The notes: generated by a model from the sequence alone, not told the origin. A stretch of DNA of 64,000 nucleotides from an uncultured Helicobacter sp. (GCA_947177485.1 CAMWUR010000002.1:1-64000), one strand, 5' to 3'. Shown: positions 32,694 to 42,267, counted from the stretch's first letter. Numbers and translations are program-made.

Positions 32694-34029
32694 TACGATT
32701 GCGGCAATCGCCACTCCTTTGGGCTCTGGTGCGCTTGCTGTGGTGAAGATGAGCGGCACAGAGTGCCTACAAGTCGCTTGCGCATTGTTGCAAATTTCTC
32801 CGCATGCGTTGCGTCCTCGCTATGCGAGCTTGCGCCCTTTGTATGACCACAATGGCACGATTCTTGACGAGGTGATTGTGCTCTATTTTCAAGCACCACA
32901 TAGCTATACAGGCGAAGATGTGATAGAGTTTCAATGCCATGGTGGCAGCTTTATTGCCCATGCGATTTTGGATTCAGTGTTGCAATTTGCGTGCGTGCGG
33001 CTCGCGCACCCGGGCGAATTTAGTTTGCGTGCCGTCATCGCTGGGAAAATGGACATAACCCAAGCCGAAGCCATTGCCAAGCTCATTAGTGTCAAAGACG
33101 CGACAAGCCAACATTTGCTTGTACGCCAACTGCGCGGGAGTTTGAGTGATTTTATTGCACGTGAGCGCCATGTTTTGCTCGAATTTCTCGCAACAAGCGA
33201 GGTGAGCATTGACTATGCCGAAGAAGATTTGCCGTACAATCTTTTGCAATCCATTAGCGAAAGAATCCATGAGCGCATCACGCAATTTGAGCGCTTGCTC
33301 GATGTTTCACGAAGTTATGAGCGCTTTTCTAATGGATTTCATATTGCGCTTTTGGGCAAACCTAACACAGGCAAAAGTTCGCTACTCAATGCCTTGCTTT
33401 TGCGGGAACGTGCAATTGTGAGTGATATTGCGGGCACAACGCGCGATACGATTGAGGAATCATGTATGATTGCACAGCATCAACTGCGGATTATCGACAC
33501 AGCAGGCGTGCGCGAGAGTACCGATTCTATCGAGCAGCAAGGGATTACTCGAAGTCTTGCAAGCTGCGAGCAAAGCGATATTGTGCTTGCTGTGTTTGAC
33601 GCTTCTTCCCCGCTGACGCAAGAGGACGAGGCGATTATCAATCGACTCCCTACATTTGCACATGTGCTTGTTGTGTTGAATCAAATCGATAAAGGAATTG
33701 TCATTGATACATCGCGCTTTTTGCAATGGGAATGTGTCGAGGTGAGCGCCAAGAATGGACAGATTGCCCCTTTGTTGCATGTTTTGCGTCAAAAGCTCGA
33801 ATCCAAGCCTGCCGAAGACATCATCTTGAGTTCAAAGCGACAGATTCAAGCCTTTGTGAGTGTCGTTGATTGTTTACGTCAATCGCTGCAGCCGCTTTCT
33901 TCTGGTGAGCTTGAGCTGTTTTCATTTTGGATAAAAGAGGCGCTCAATGCGCTGAATACTATCACATCGCCCCATCATACCGAGGAGCTTTTGGATATGA
34001 TTTTTGGGCAATTTTGTTTGGGCAAATAG
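32677..34029 (+). CDS. mnmE: tRNA modification GTPase MnmE
   Basis: MnmE works with MnmG to modify wobble uridine in tRNA. The 450-residue protein has the folate-binding N-domain (GEDVIEFQCHGG, HPGEFSLRA, DITQAEAIAKLI), the GTPase G1 GKPNTGKSSLLN, DIAGTTRDT and DTAGVRE, NQID, and the C-terminal FCLGK with the catalytic Cys of the CxGK motif. The ATG at 32677 is inside the end of jag. It is the last gene of the rpmH operon. Confidence 0.97.
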   Translation: MSSITDTIAAIATPLGSGALAVVKMSGTECLQVACALLQISPHALRPRYASLRPLYDHNGTILDEVIVLYFQAPHSYTGEDVIEFQCHGGSFIAHAILDSVLQFACVRLAHPGEFSLRAVIAGKMDITQAEAIAKLISVKDATSQHLLVRQLRGSLSDFIARERHVLLEFLATSEVSIDYAEEDLPYNLLQSISERIHERITQFERLLDVSRSYERFSNGFHIALLGKPNTGKSSLLNALLLRERAIVSDIAGTTRDTIEESCMIAQHQLRIIDTAGVRESTDSIEQQGITRSLASCEQSDIVLAVFDASSPLTQEDEAIINRLPTFAHVLVVLNQIDKGIVIDTSRFLQWECVEVSAKNGQIAPLLHVLRQKLESKPAEDIILSSKRQIQAFVSVVDCLRQSLQPLSSGELELFSFWIKEALNALNTITSPHHTEELLDMIFGQFCLGK

Positions 34030-34212
34030 GCTCGCTCGCAATGACGATTAGAAACTTTGGAAGTGCGATTTCAATCGCACCCGTCAATATGTGCGACTGA
34101 AGTCGCACCTCCGATTTCCCCCTCCCTTGCGGAAGGGGTTAGGGGGAGGGTATCATGATTCCCACTTGTCATGTCTCTATTTGTCATGTTGAGCGAAGCA
34201 AAACATCTCAAA
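34029..34212. repeat. Intergenic repeat cluster including REP-like copy B
   Basis: From left to right: a CGCAATGACG unit (34029-34047); two facing palindromes, GTGCGATTTCAATCGCAC (34063-34080) and GTGCGACTGAAGTCGCAC (34091-34108), flanked by GGAA and CTCC; a C/G-rich hairpin (CCCTCCC ... GGGAGGG, 34118-34150, related to 41898-41930); and a TGTCATGTTGAG...AAACATCTC unit (34182-34212). The stretch fills the space between mnmE and the next gene and has no reading frame of its own. Confidence 0.75.
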
Positions 34213-34216
34213 TAGC

Positions 34217-34567
34217 CTAGTAGGCACGTTTACGACATTTCCATTCAATTTTTCGCGCGGTAGGCAGCGGTATACTCTGCGTTTGGCTTGTTGCAGGAGC
34301 GGGGGCAAAGCCGCTATGGAGCAAATCGACTTCGACAATCTGCCCAACCTCGAGGTCTACGAATGTCCCATTTGTGTCCCACAACCCAAACCAACCACAA
34401 TCATCGCCCTTTAATCGCGTGTGGGGCAACACTTGAATCGTCATTGTCGCGCCCCAGCCTCCAATTGTGATTGTCTTTTGCGCGTCATCAATGGAGAGAA
34501 TCTGCCCCGTAATATCCCAATCTGCATGCGCCATTGCTACAAACAACAAAAAACACCATTTTTTCAT
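34217..34567 (-). CDS. Small periplasmic protein, OB-like fold possible
   Basis: The 116-residue protein has a short signal peptide (MKKWCFLLFVAMAHADWD) and a beta-rich body: DITGQILSIDDAQKTITI, TRLKGDDCG, VDLEVGQIVEVDLL. The alternation of a repeated G-x-I-x-x-I-D strand and a D-L-x-x-G-x-x-V turn is like the DUF5666 OB-fold group of periplasmic proteins. The C-terminal tail is basic. Function is unknown. It is nine bases downstream of the chemoreceptor gene, probably on its message. Confidence 0.65.
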   Translation of the reverse strand: MKKWCFLLFVAMAHADWDITGQILSIDDAQKTITIGGWGATMTIQVLPHTRLKGDDCGWFGLWDTNGTFVDLEVGQIVEVDLLHSGFAPAPATSQTQSIPLPTARKIEWKCRKRAY

Positions 34568-34576
34568 CGCAATTCC

Positions 34577-36334
34577 TTAGAATTTCTTTTTATTTGCCTC
34601 ATCAAGAATGATTGCCGCTGTCTTTTGGACATCTTCTGCAATTTTAGCAGAATTATGGGCAATCGAAAGGTTTTGCTGTGTAATGCTTTCGATTGCACTA
34701 ATGGAATCGTTGATGTTCTCAATGCCAATCGTTTGTTCATTGAGCGATGTTGACATTTCGTTGATTCCTTGAATCAATGTATTTGTGTTTGCCTCAATCT
34801 CGCTAAGGCTCTTTGTCGTGCGCTCGGCAAGATTGCGCACCTCGTCTGCCACCACGGCAAATCCGCGTCCATGTTCGCCCGCACGCGCTGCTTCAATCGC
34901 GGCATTGAGCGCGAGCAGATTCGTTTGGTCGGCGATGTCGCGAATGATTCCAATAACATTTTTGACCTCTTCACCTTGCGTTGTGATTTCTGATGTTTTT
35001 GCGCTGATGTTTTGAATTGCTGCCGTCATTTGTAGAATCGCTTGAGCAATCTGTGTGAGCTTGTCTGCTTGCTCATTTGCGCTTGTGTTGAGACTCTGCA
35101 CTGCCTCGCCGAGTTCTTTGCTATCGTTGTTGAGCAGATTTGCAGAATCAAGTGAATTGCGCAACATCTTACGAATCTCAACCCCCAATGCGTTTGTCGC
35201 TAATTCAATTTTGCCATGCGCATTCTCGATTTTTTGCGTGAAGTCGGAATTTTCATAGGCGCTAAAGAGTTTTTGTAACGCGTTGATGTCTGCACCAATG
35301 CTTTGTTCGACAGAATCAAGCATTGCGTTGAATATGTCTTTGAGTTCGCCTAGACGTGGGTTTTGTGGTGTATTTGTGATTCGATGTGTGAGATTGCCAT
35401 GTGTGATGTCTGTTGCAATCTGTGCTGTTTCTTTGATGACGATTGCGTCAAGCTCGAGCCCTTTGCCCGTTTTGTCGATATTTTCATTGATTGTCTCTGC
35501 GAGAACGCCAAATTCGTCTTTTGCATTGAGTTTGATTTTTTCGATTGTTTGCGTTTTGTTATTGAGATAGGCAAAGAACGAGAGTAGCCCGTCTTTGATG
35601 GCACGCATGCTTGAGACCATGTTGAAGTAGAACAAAAGGCTTAGGGGCGTGAATATGACGGCGAACACGGCAAGCGCAATGAGAATGGCGCGAAAACTCG
35701 AGATATTGACAATCCCGCTAATGTCTCGTGATGCCATTTCTGCCTGCGCGCTAAGGTTGTCGATATAGACGCCTGTTGAAATCCAGATTCCGTCTGTGTT
35801 GGGGATAAAGCATGCATACGCGAGCTTATCAGCAAGCTTGTTGCTGCCATCGGGTTGAGGTTTGGTAAAGACAAAGTAGACAAAGCCCCCATTATTTTGT
35901 GCAGCTTTATGCAAGTCGCGCACATAATAGACACCATTTGCGTCTGCTGTTTGCCCCAAATCTTTACCGATGAGGTCTTTGCGCGTGGGGTGTGCCACAG
36001 GAACATGGAGTTTATAGGCAAAGTAATAGCCCGATTTATCGTCTTCAAAGCGGAATTTCTCGATTGCTTGGGCGATGATGGCGATTTTTTGCTCTTCGTT
36101 TTGCACATCGACGAGCAAGTCGCCTATGGCATTTGCAACAGAGTCAGTAGAAAGCTTGAGCTTATCCTTAACGGCTATTTCTAGAGATTCATAAGTTTTT
36201 ATATGGAGCTGTTCTGTGAGGTGGATACTACTGATGTACAGAATTACAATCAATACCGCGAAAGACACGATTGTGCCGCTGATAAAAAAGAGAATTTTGA
36301 GTTTGAGCGATAGATCTTGATAGCGAAATCTCAT
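34577..36334 (-). CDS. Methyl-accepting chemotaxis protein with periplasmic Cache domain
   Basis: The 585-residue receptor has a first membrane helix ([21 protein letters not shown]), a periplasmic sCache_2-like sensor, a second helix ([21 protein letters not shown]), HAMP, and a cytoplasmic coiled coil. The sensor has [29 protein letters not shown], and [13 protein letters not shown] at its end. The hairpin tip is the conserved [30 protein letters not shown]. No CheR-binding pentapeptide is seen at the C-terminus. sCache_2 receptors often sense small organic acids; the ligand here is unknown. The gene is part of a minus-strand set after the flgP pair. Confidence 0.93.
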   Translation of the reverse strand: MRFRYQDLSLKLKILFFISGTIVSFAVLIVILYISSIHLTEQLHIKTYESLEIAVKDKLKLSTDSVANAIGDLLVDVQNEEQKIAIIAQAIEKFRFEDDKSGYYFAYKLHVPVAHPTRKDLIGKDLGQTADANGVYYVRDLHKAAQNNGGFVYFVFTKPQPDGSNKLADKLAYACFIPNTDGIWISTGVYIDNLSAQAEMASRDISGIVNISSFRAILIALAVFAVIFTPLSLLFYFNMVSSMRAIKDGLLSFFAYLNNKTQTIEKIKLNAKDEFGVLAETINENIDKTGKGLELDAIVIKETAQIATDITHGNLTHRITNTPQNPRLGELKDIFNAMLDSVEQSIGADINALQKLFSAYENSDFTQKIENAHGKIELATNALGVEIRKMLRNSLDSANLLNNDSKELGEAVQSLNTSANEQADKLTQIAQAILQMTAAIQNISAKTSEITTQGEEVKNVIGIIRDIADQTNLLALNAAIEAARAGEHGRGFAVVADEVRNLAERTTKSLSEIEANTNTLIQGINEMSTSLNEQTIGIENINDSISAIESITQQNLSIAHNSAKIAEDVQKTAAIILDEANKKKF

Positions 36335-36382
36335 TTTAATCCTTCTTTAAGGAAACTAGAGGATATTGTAGTGTACAAAGGC

Positions 36383-36886
36383 TTAAAATTTCACATCTTC
36401 AAGCACAATCCGAACCTTGCGTATAGAATCTTCAAAGACCATTTTGTGGGCACTACGTGTGTAGACAATCATGCTGTCTTTGCGCGCAATTTTTTGCACA
36501 ACGCTGCGCTCTAGGATTGTGAGATTCTCGCCACCATAAATATCGCGAAGCAACAGAATGTCTTCAAGAAGGCTGCTGGGTGCAAACTCGCCAAAGAGAT
36601 GTTGGATAAAGAGATGTTTGGGGTAGCATTCAGGCGTACAAATCTGATAATCATCAATGCTGATTTTATAGAGTGGCTTGCCAAGCGCATAAATTTCGAG
36701 CACAACAGAATCAACATTGTGCCGCACAAATCCCATGTCGTTGTAGCGCAATTGTGGGCTTAGAAACAGAATCTGATAGGGGGTGGTTGTTGGAACAAAC
36801 TCGGGCTGTGGCAAGCGCGCACAACCCGACAACAGGAGCAGCCCCGCGAGGAGCTGCCACAGCGCATTGAATGTTTTCACGAGCAC
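36383..36886 (-). CDS. Putative outer-membrane lipoprotein encoded after flgP
   Basis: The 167-residue protein has a lipoprotein signal: hydrophobic LLAGLLLL then the lipobox LSGC. The mature part has two cysteines in ICTPECYP that may form a disulfide. I do not recognise a domain. It lies five bases after flgP, in the place where Campylobacter has flgQ and H. pylori has the lipoprotein HP0838 (as I recall), so a role in motility at the outer membrane is plausible. Its expression would follow the sigma-54 promoter of flgP. Confidence 0.7.
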   Translation of the reverse strand: MLVKTFNALWQLLAGLLLLSGCARLPQPEFVPTTTPYQILFLSPQLRYNDMGFVRHNVDSVVLEIYALGKPLYKISIDDYQICTPECYPKHLFIQHLFGEFAPSSLLEDILLLRDIYGGENLTILERSVVQKIARKDSMIVYTRSAHKMVFEDSIRKVRIVLEDVKF

Positions 36887-36891
36887 GTTTT

Positions 36892-37515
36892 CTAGCGGAA
36901 CTCTTCACCGCTTAGGATTCGATACCATCGTTTGCCATCAAGTTTGAGCTCCATGCTGACTTGGCAAAGACCATTTTCATAAACGGTTTCGAGAATCTCG
37001 GCGTTGCGAATGACAGCAAGCACTTTGGTTTTGACCGTTGAATTTTTAATCATCACATCACGCACGGTGTCTTGCGCATTGACGCGAATCCCATACATTT
37101 TCTCACCGATTTGGCGATACGCATCAACAATCGCGGCTCGTTTGGCGAGCGCCATTGCTTGCGCAGGACTCGAGGTGTTTTCGGGTGCAACACCAAGCCC
37201 AACGGCAGTGAGCTCAATCATGCTCGAAGGAGCGATAATCGGAGCATTTGGAATCACATACTCATCGGTCGAGATTTGATTCACATTCTGTGAGCGGTAT
37301 GTATTCCTATCAGGATACATCGGCGCAGATTGAATCGTTGTTGTTGTCTGCACGGTCTCAAGGGGCATCGTTGTGCGAATATTGTTATTCACAGGTTGTT
37401 GAATACCCATACTTGGAGCCATTTGAGGCGCTGTTGCAGGAGCAGGGTTGATTCCAGCGGTTGCGCCAAACACGAATGCACTAGATGCAGTGAATACTAA
37501 CAGAGACTTTTTCAT
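36892..37515 (-). CDS. flgP: FlgP-like motility protein (LPP20 family)
   Basis: The 207-residue protein has an ordinary signal peptide (LLVFTASSAFVFGATA), a Pro/Thr/Gln-rich stretch, and a C-terminal LPP20-family domain: AMALAKRAAIVDAYRQIGEKMYGIRVNA, then NSTVKTKVLAVIRNAEIL and SMELKLDGKRWYRIL. FlgP builds the outer-membrane disk of the Campylobacterota flagellar motor. The Campylobacter protein is a lipoprotein, but here no lipobox Cys follows the signal, which is odd. A sigma-54 promoter lies directly upstream, consistent with a flagellar gene of the middle class. Confidence 0.8.
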   Translation of the reverse strand: MKKSLLVFTASSAFVFGATAGINPAPATAPQMAPSMGIQQPVNNNIRTTMPLETVQTTTTIQSAPMYPDRNTYRSQNVNQISTDEYVIPNAPIIAPSSMIELTAVGLGVAPENTSSPAQAMALAKRAAIVDAYRQIGEKMYGIRVNAQDTVRDVMIKNSTVKTKVLAVIRNAEILETVYENGLCQVSMELKLDGKRWYRILSGEEFR

Positions 37516-37552
37516 GGTCTATCCTTTGTTTTGAGTTATTACAAAGGTTGTA

Positions 37553-37567
37553 GCAATCTCTGTTCCA
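37553..37567 (-). promoter_or_regulatory. Sigma-54 promoter for flgP
   Basis: The minus strand reads TGGAACAGAGATTGC. It has GG and GC elements 12 bases apart, as in the sigma-54 consensus of Helicobacter flagellar genes (GGAACA-N4-TTGC). The -12 GC is about 38 bases before the flgP ATG. This places flgP and the following lipoprotein under RpoN with FlgRS. Confidence 0.75.
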
Positions 37568-37577
37568 CTTTTGCACT

Positions 37578-39707
37578 CTAGCCTACATCAGCCTCTAGGA
37601 GGGCATCTTCGAGCATATCGTCATGCGTTTTTTTGAAAACTTGCAGCTCACGTTTGAAGATTTTGCGCGCTTCTTTGAAGAAGTCGGCAATGTCGTTTTT
37701 AGGAATTGCAAGCGCACATAGCATGACGATTTGTAGGTAAAATCCGATACTTCCGCCCATAAGAATACCCCAATAAGGCATTTGCTGTTTAAGGAATTGT
37801 AGCTTTGCGGATGCGCTATCGAGGAATACGAACAGCTCCTCTTTGGTCGTTACATCATCATCAAAAAGCGTGTGTAACATTTTGAAAAACGAATCGCCCT
37901 TGTTTTTATAGAATGCTGTGATATGTTCAAAAAAGGCATGCTCTGCATTGCGGCTAAAGAAAGTCCGAAATTCTTTGAGCACAGCCTTTTTGTCGATTTT
38001 GTTGAGTCCAAATGTGCCGGGCTCAAAGGGCTTTGCGCCTTTGATGAATGCGCCTTCACCGAGATTGAGCGTGTGGTTGGGTTCAAAAACGCGCAACACA
38101 GATTCGATGTTTTCGCGCGAGTTGAGGTAGAGTGCATCGCTATACACGGGTTTATCTTTGTTGGGTTGCACAGGGAAGCTATCAGGCGGTAAATCCTCGA
38201 GCGTAAAGGCTTTCTCCTCGCCATAGAACGAATCCTTGGCATGCTTTGTGGAGCCGATGATATACCCACAATCAAGTCCGCAGAGAATCACATCGCTACC
38301 TGCCATCGCGGCGAGCGACACGGCTGCATTGCCCACAAAGGGCGAGGCGCCAATAAGGCGAATACGTGGTAAATGGATTTCGGCTGCACAACTGCCATCG
38401 CGCGAGAAAAGATAGGATTCATCAAAGAGTTCAAGCACTTTTGGATTCACGAGATTTGCACACACAAGCGTGATTCCGCGCAAATCGAGCCCCTCAAACG
38501 CCGTGTGGAGATAGTCTGTACGTTCGATTTCGAACTGAAAATCGGGCTTGATTCCATACCGCAACAAGGGCTTAATCGCCGTGCCGCAGCTGAAAATGAG
38601 CATGCGATTTGCATTTGCCTTGATGAATGGTAGCAGCGCATCGAGGCTTGGACCATTGCCCACAACGCAGATAGGCGCGGGCAGTCGGATTCCGCTTGCA
38701 AAAAACGCATTTTGGAGCAGATATTCACCCTTCGTGTTGTGGCGGTAGCGCATGTTTGCGAGTGCGTTTTTGATTCCAATGAGCTCATCATCAAATGTCC
38801 CCCAGCCGCGCGCGTTTGCTGAATAGGCGCCCTTGATGAGTTCGCGTGCACCTTGCAGCTTTGGTGTGTCATAGAGCATGAGCTCAAGCCGCAGATAGTT
38901 TGCGCTGATTTTGCGCTGTTCAAAGAAATTGATGATGTTGTTTGTGCTCAAAAACGAGCCGATGAACAAGAAGCATGCATTGTCGTTCACTTGCCCAAAA
39001 AGGGCGGGATAGTCAACAAAATAGCACGAGATTCGAAAGAGGTCGAGCGATTCTTCAAAGATGAGCAGCGCGTGGATTGTCGCGTAGCGCTCGCGCAATG
39101 CCTCAAGCACGAGCCCACCACCAAGCCCAAGCAAAGTGAGCGTGGGCAAGAATCCAGCGGGCAAATGCATGCCTTCGCGCATGATTCCATACGAAATGGC
39201 AGAATAACACAGCGCGTTGTAGATTTTGCTCGTAATCGGGAATTCTTTTTTCTTGAGATAGCCAATCGAGAGATTGTTCGTGTGCAGCTTCCACATCGGG
39301 TGTGTCAGCGGGCTGTCGCTTAGATTCTTTGCTGCCTCAATCATTGTGTATTTCCCCTCAATCTCGGGGAACATCAGTGTGCCATTTTGGATATTGACGA
39401 TATTGAGCCCTTTTGCGTCAAAGAGTAGATTGTATTCTGTGGGCGCACTTGAAAGCCCCTTGAAAAGTTCGGGCTCGCGTTGTTCGAAAAACTCGAGGTT
39501 TTTCATCATGCGTTCTTTAATCGCCTCTTCGATTGCCTGTGTGTCCTCGCCGCTTAGAATCTCGAAAAACTCGCCTAAACTTGCGCTGCTTTGCGCATTC
39601 ACGCCTCTTTTGACAATCTCTTCGAGCTCTTGTAAGGCTTCGATATTCTCGTGTGCCTCGAGCGGAATGCCAAATTCTTCATCAAATTTTTCGATGTGCT
39701 CACTCAT
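37578..39707 (-). CDS. Motility-associated factor (Maf/DUF115) flagellin glycosyltransferase
   Basis: The 709-residue protein is a Maf-family member. The N-terminal part binds substrate. The central DUF115 (MptE-like) part has CVVGNGPSLDALLPFIKANA, FSCGTAIKPLLRYGIKPDFQFEIER and GASPFVGNAAVSLAAMAGSDVILCGLDCGYI. A helical C-terminus follows. Maf proteins attach pseudaminic or legionaminic acid to flagellin in the cytoplasm. Length is typical (about 600-750). It overlaps ttcA by four bases and lies next to the flgP gene pair. The donor-sugar genes are not in the window. Confidence 0.9.
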   Translation of the reverse strand: MSEHIEKFDEEFGIPLEAHENIEALQELEEIVKRGVNAQSSASLGEFFEILSGEDTQAIEEAIKERMMKNLEFFEQREPELFKGLSSAPTEYNLLFDAKGLNIVNIQNGTLMFPEIEGKYTMIEAAKNLSDSPLTHPMWKLHTNNLSIGYLKKKEFPITSKIYNALCYSAISYGIMREGMHLPAGFLPTLTLLGLGGGLVLEALRERYATIHALLIFEESLDLFRISCYFVDYPALFGQVNDNACFLFIGSFLSTNNIINFFEQRKISANYLRLELMLYDTPKLQGARELIKGAYSANARGWGTFDDELIGIKNALANMRYRHNTKGEYLLQNAFFASGIRLPAPICVVGNGPSLDALLPFIKANANRMLIFSCGTAIKPLLRYGIKPDFQFEIERTDYLHTAFEGLDLRGITLVCANLVNPKVLELFDESYLFSRDGSCAAEIHLPRIRLIGASPFVGNAAVSLAAMAGSDVILCGLDCGYIIGSTKHAKDSFYGEEKAFTLEDLPPDSFPVQPNKDKPVYSDALYLNSRENIESVLRVFEPNHTLNLGEGAFIKGAKPFEPGTFGLNKIDKKAVLKEFRTFFSRNAEHAFFEHITAFYKNKGDSFFKMLHTLFDDDVTTKEELFVFLDSASAKLQFLKQQMPYWGILMGGSIGFYLQIVMLCALAIPKNDIADFFKEARKIFKRELQVFKKTHDDMLEDALLEADVG

Positions 39708-40519
39708 ACTATCTCCTCATTATACATTCGTTCTATCGGAAAGTCGCTTGGAATCCCAATGGTTCTATCGCTTGGACAATCCAAGAAGTTTTTGTCCATA
39801 AATGTTTGTGCATGGAGATTCATAAACGCAGCCTTGAGCGAGACGAATAGCTCTTTGTTTTGCTCCTCGAGCTTTTGTAGCATTATTTTTGTCGCCTCGC
39901 GCACATGCGGCGGTTTGTCGTGGATTGCGGGGCAGTTGCACAGCGGTGTTTGCAGGTTGTTGTACGCAACAAAGTCTATCATTTGTCGCTCGCGCAGCCA
40001 TATCAACGGGCGAATCACAACAATCCCATTGCTCGCGCGATAGAGTGGGGGCATCGAGCGCAGTGCGCCATTGTAGGAGAAGTTCATAAAAAAACTCTCG
40101 ACCGCATCATCGAGATGATGCCCAAGTGCAAGCTTATTGAATCCCCCCTCAAGCGCCTTGCTATACAGCGCGCCGCGCCGCATCCGCGAACAAAAGCTGC
40201 AAAAGCTGCTGCTGCCGCGCCGCTTTTCTTGCATGATTGCCATGATGTCCGTGCGATAGACCTCATGCGGAATCTCATTTTGCGCGCAATAATCTTGCAG
40301 ATAGCTAAAATCTTCGCCGATTCCATAATCGACCGTAACGGCTTTGAACTCAAACGCATAGGGCGCATGTTTTTTGTGGCGCGCAAGCAGAGTGGAAAGC
40401 AGCAGCGAATCTTTGCCGCCGCTTAGCCCAACGAGGATTCTGTCATTTTCTTTGATAAGCCCAAAATAAGCATTTGCGCGTCCAAACATGCTGATGATTT
40501 TTTTGCTAATCTCTATCAT
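39704..40519 (-). CDS. ttcA: TtcA/TilS-type PP-loop ATPase, probably tRNA 2-thiocytidine synthetase
   Basis: The 271-residue protein has the PP-loop SGGKDS at 33-38, a CxxC pair (Cys107 and Cys110 in SFCSFCSRMRRG), GHHLDDAVESFFMN, and a second Cys group at 194-196 (PLCNCPA). These fit TtcA, which uses a [4Fe-4S] cluster to thiolate C32 in tRNA. Overlaps of four bases with both the MFS gene and maf make a three-gene unit. In H. pylori the MFS-ttcA pair is also together. Confidence 0.87.
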   Translation of the reverse strand: MIEISKKIISMFGRANAYFGLIKENDRILVGLSGGKDSLLLSTLLARHKKHAPYAFEFKAVTVDYGIGEDFSYLQDYCAQNEIPHEVYRTDIMAIMQEKRRGSSSFCSFCSRMRRGALYSKALEGGFNKLALGHHLDDAVESFFMNFSYNGALRSMPPLYRASNGIVVIRPLIWLRERQMIDFVAYNNLQTPLCNCPAIHDKPPHVREATKIMLQKLEEQNKELFVSLKAAFMNLHAQTFMDKNFLDCPSDRTIGIPSDFPIERMYNEEIV

Positions 40520-41811
40520 TTCAGGCTCTCCGCAATCTTTTGCTCTGTTATAAGGGACGCATTATAGCGAATCACAACCTGTTTTTCGGTGTGGTTGATG
40601 TAGTATTCACTCACACCCTCTAACGTTTGGAGTGAGGAGAGATGTGCCAAATCGGATTCATGATTGAAGGCATGGTAGAACACACCAAGCTTTGTGGGCG
40701 AATCAAGGAATCGCAAGACAAGCAGCCACGCGGCGCAGACGGCAGCGATAATTCCAAAGAGTAATGGTGCTTCGACAGACGAGAACGCGACCGAGCCAAA
40801 GAGCCCGCCAAAGAATGAGCCCATATAGCCACATGATGTGAAGATTCCGAGCGCCTTGCCTTTTTGGTGCGCCTTGCAATAGCGGCTTGCGAGAGATTGG
40901 AGGATTGGTTCATGGAAGCAGAAGCCGACAAAGAACAACACGCAGCCAACAGCGAGCAGCGCGAGGTTTGCGCCAAGTAGCAGCAAGCAGAGATAGGCGA
41001 GGACAAAAAGCACGATTCCGATTGCGAGCACGAGCTTGAATTTGCCACGTTTCTCGGCGAGGATTGCCGCAGGCGCCATCGCCAGCACGCCGAGCAGCGC
41101 GGCGGGGATATAGAATTGCCACATCGATTCCTTCGCGATTCCGTCTTGTGCCAGCAGCAGTGGAATGATGACAAACGCAAATGTCATGAACATCTTTTGC
41201 AAGAAATTGCTTGCGTTCATAATCCATAGATTCTTGTTTGCACCATCTGTTGCCTTTTGGCTATATGAAAATTGGACATGTGCGACATTGGGCACGAAAA
41301 AGAGCAGCAGGAGCGAGAACGCGCTCAAAACGCAGGCGAGCACAAAGAGCGTGCTCGCGTCTTTCTCGATGCTGCCGATAATCATCGCGAGCGCGAAGCT
41401 TAGTGAAATGGACGCGCCCATTGTCGCCATCGCTTTTGTGCGGCGCGATTCGGGGACGACATCGGCAATCATCGCGCTGACCACGCCGCCGATTGCCCCC
41501 ACGCCCTGCAAAAACCGCCCAAAAACGAGCATCTGTGCGCTTTGGGCAAATGCACAAACGAGCGAACCGATGATGAAAATCACGATTCCAAGCGCGATGA
41601 GCGGTTTGCGCCCGTATTTGTCGCTTAGGCTGCCAAAGGGGATTTGAAACAACACTTGCGAGAGGGCGTAGATTCCCATTGAAAGCCCGAGCAGCAGCGG
41701 AGTGCAATCATCAAAGCTTAGGACATAGAGCGCAAGCAAAGGCATCACCACGAACAGCCCAAAGAAACGACAGGCAAGAACCAAGCTCAATAACGCGACA
41801 CTCATGCGCAA
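40516..41811 (-). CDS. MFS multidrug efflux transporter (HP1181-like)
   Basis: The 431-residue protein has twelve hydrophobic helices and the MFS motif between helices 2 and 3 (GSLSDKYGRKPLIALG), plus the drug-proton antiporter pattern LQGVGAIGGVVSAMIADVV in helix 5. The last 45 residues are soluble, with LEGVSEYYINHTEKQVVIRYNAS, which reads like a small ferredoxin-fold (HMA-like) domain but has no CxxC. It heads the MFS-ttcA-maf operon. Substrates are not predictable. Confidence 0.87.
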   Translation of the reverse strand: MRMSVALLSLVLACRFFGLFVVMPLLALYVLSFDDCTPLLLGLSMGIYALSQVLFQIPFGSLSDKYGRKPLIALGIVIFIIGSLVCAFAQSAQMLVFGRFLQGVGAIGGVVSAMIADVVPESRRTKAMATMGASISLSFALAMIIGSIEKDASTLFVLACVLSAFSLLLLFFVPNVAHVQFSYSQKATDGANKNLWIMNASNFLQKMFMTFAFVIIPLLLAQDGIAKESMWQFYIPAALLGVLAMAPAAILAEKRGKFKLVLAIGIVLFVLAYLCLLLLGANLALLAVGCVLFFVGFCFHEPILQSLASRYCKAHQKGKALGIFTSCGYMGSFFGGLFGSVAFSSVEAPLLFGIIAAVCAAWLLVLRFLDSPTKLGVFYHAFNHESDLAHLSSLQTLEGVSEYYINHTEKQVVIRYNASLITEQKIAESLK

Positions 41812-41897
41812 CCTTTAATAAATAAGGGATTATATCATATATGGAATTGCAAACGCGAATCGTGTTGGTGGTTTGCGGTGGTCAATCTCGCATTATC

Positions 41898-42149
41898 TTC
41901 CCCCTATGTGCTTTGGGGGTTAGGGGAGGGTCGTTTTATTGTCATGTTGAGGCGAAGCTGAAACATCTCTTTGCCATTGCTCACCGATAAGAAGTGTGCG
42001 GGGGTTGGGGGAGTGCTTCGCAAGTAGCACCCCTGTCCCCCTTAGAAGAAAAACACCAAGCGAAGAATTGCCAATAGATATGATAACTAGACAAAATCGG
42101 AGGTGCGGTTTTAACCGCACTCATGATGTGCGACTAAAGTCGCACCTCC
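41898..42149. repeat. Repeat cluster in the 512-base gap before marR, including REP-like copy C
   Basis: Contains a C/G-rich unit with GGGGGTTAGGGGAGGG (41898-41930), a TGTCATGTTGAG...AAACATCTC unit (41940-41972), and the best-preserved REP-like pair: GTGCGGTTTTAACCGCAC (42103-42120) and GTGCGACTAAAGTCGCAC (42128-42145), bounded by GGAG and CTCC. The outer arms can also pair with each other. I see no gene between 41812 and 42323; the remaining part holds the marR promoter. Confidence 0.75.
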
Positions 42150-42267
42150 ATTTTGACGTCGTTGGTTGCCTCGGCAATGCCAACGTAATGATGCGAAAAA
42201 TCCCCATTCCCAATTAATGAAATTATATATGAGTAAACCTCGCACATAGCGTGGATTCGTGGGCGGC

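Noticed and set aside
34118-34150. C/G-rich hairpin as a terminator of mnmE
   Set aside because: It lies 90 bases past the stop, has no T-run, and recurs at 41898-41930 as part of a repeat, so I list it as repeat DNA.
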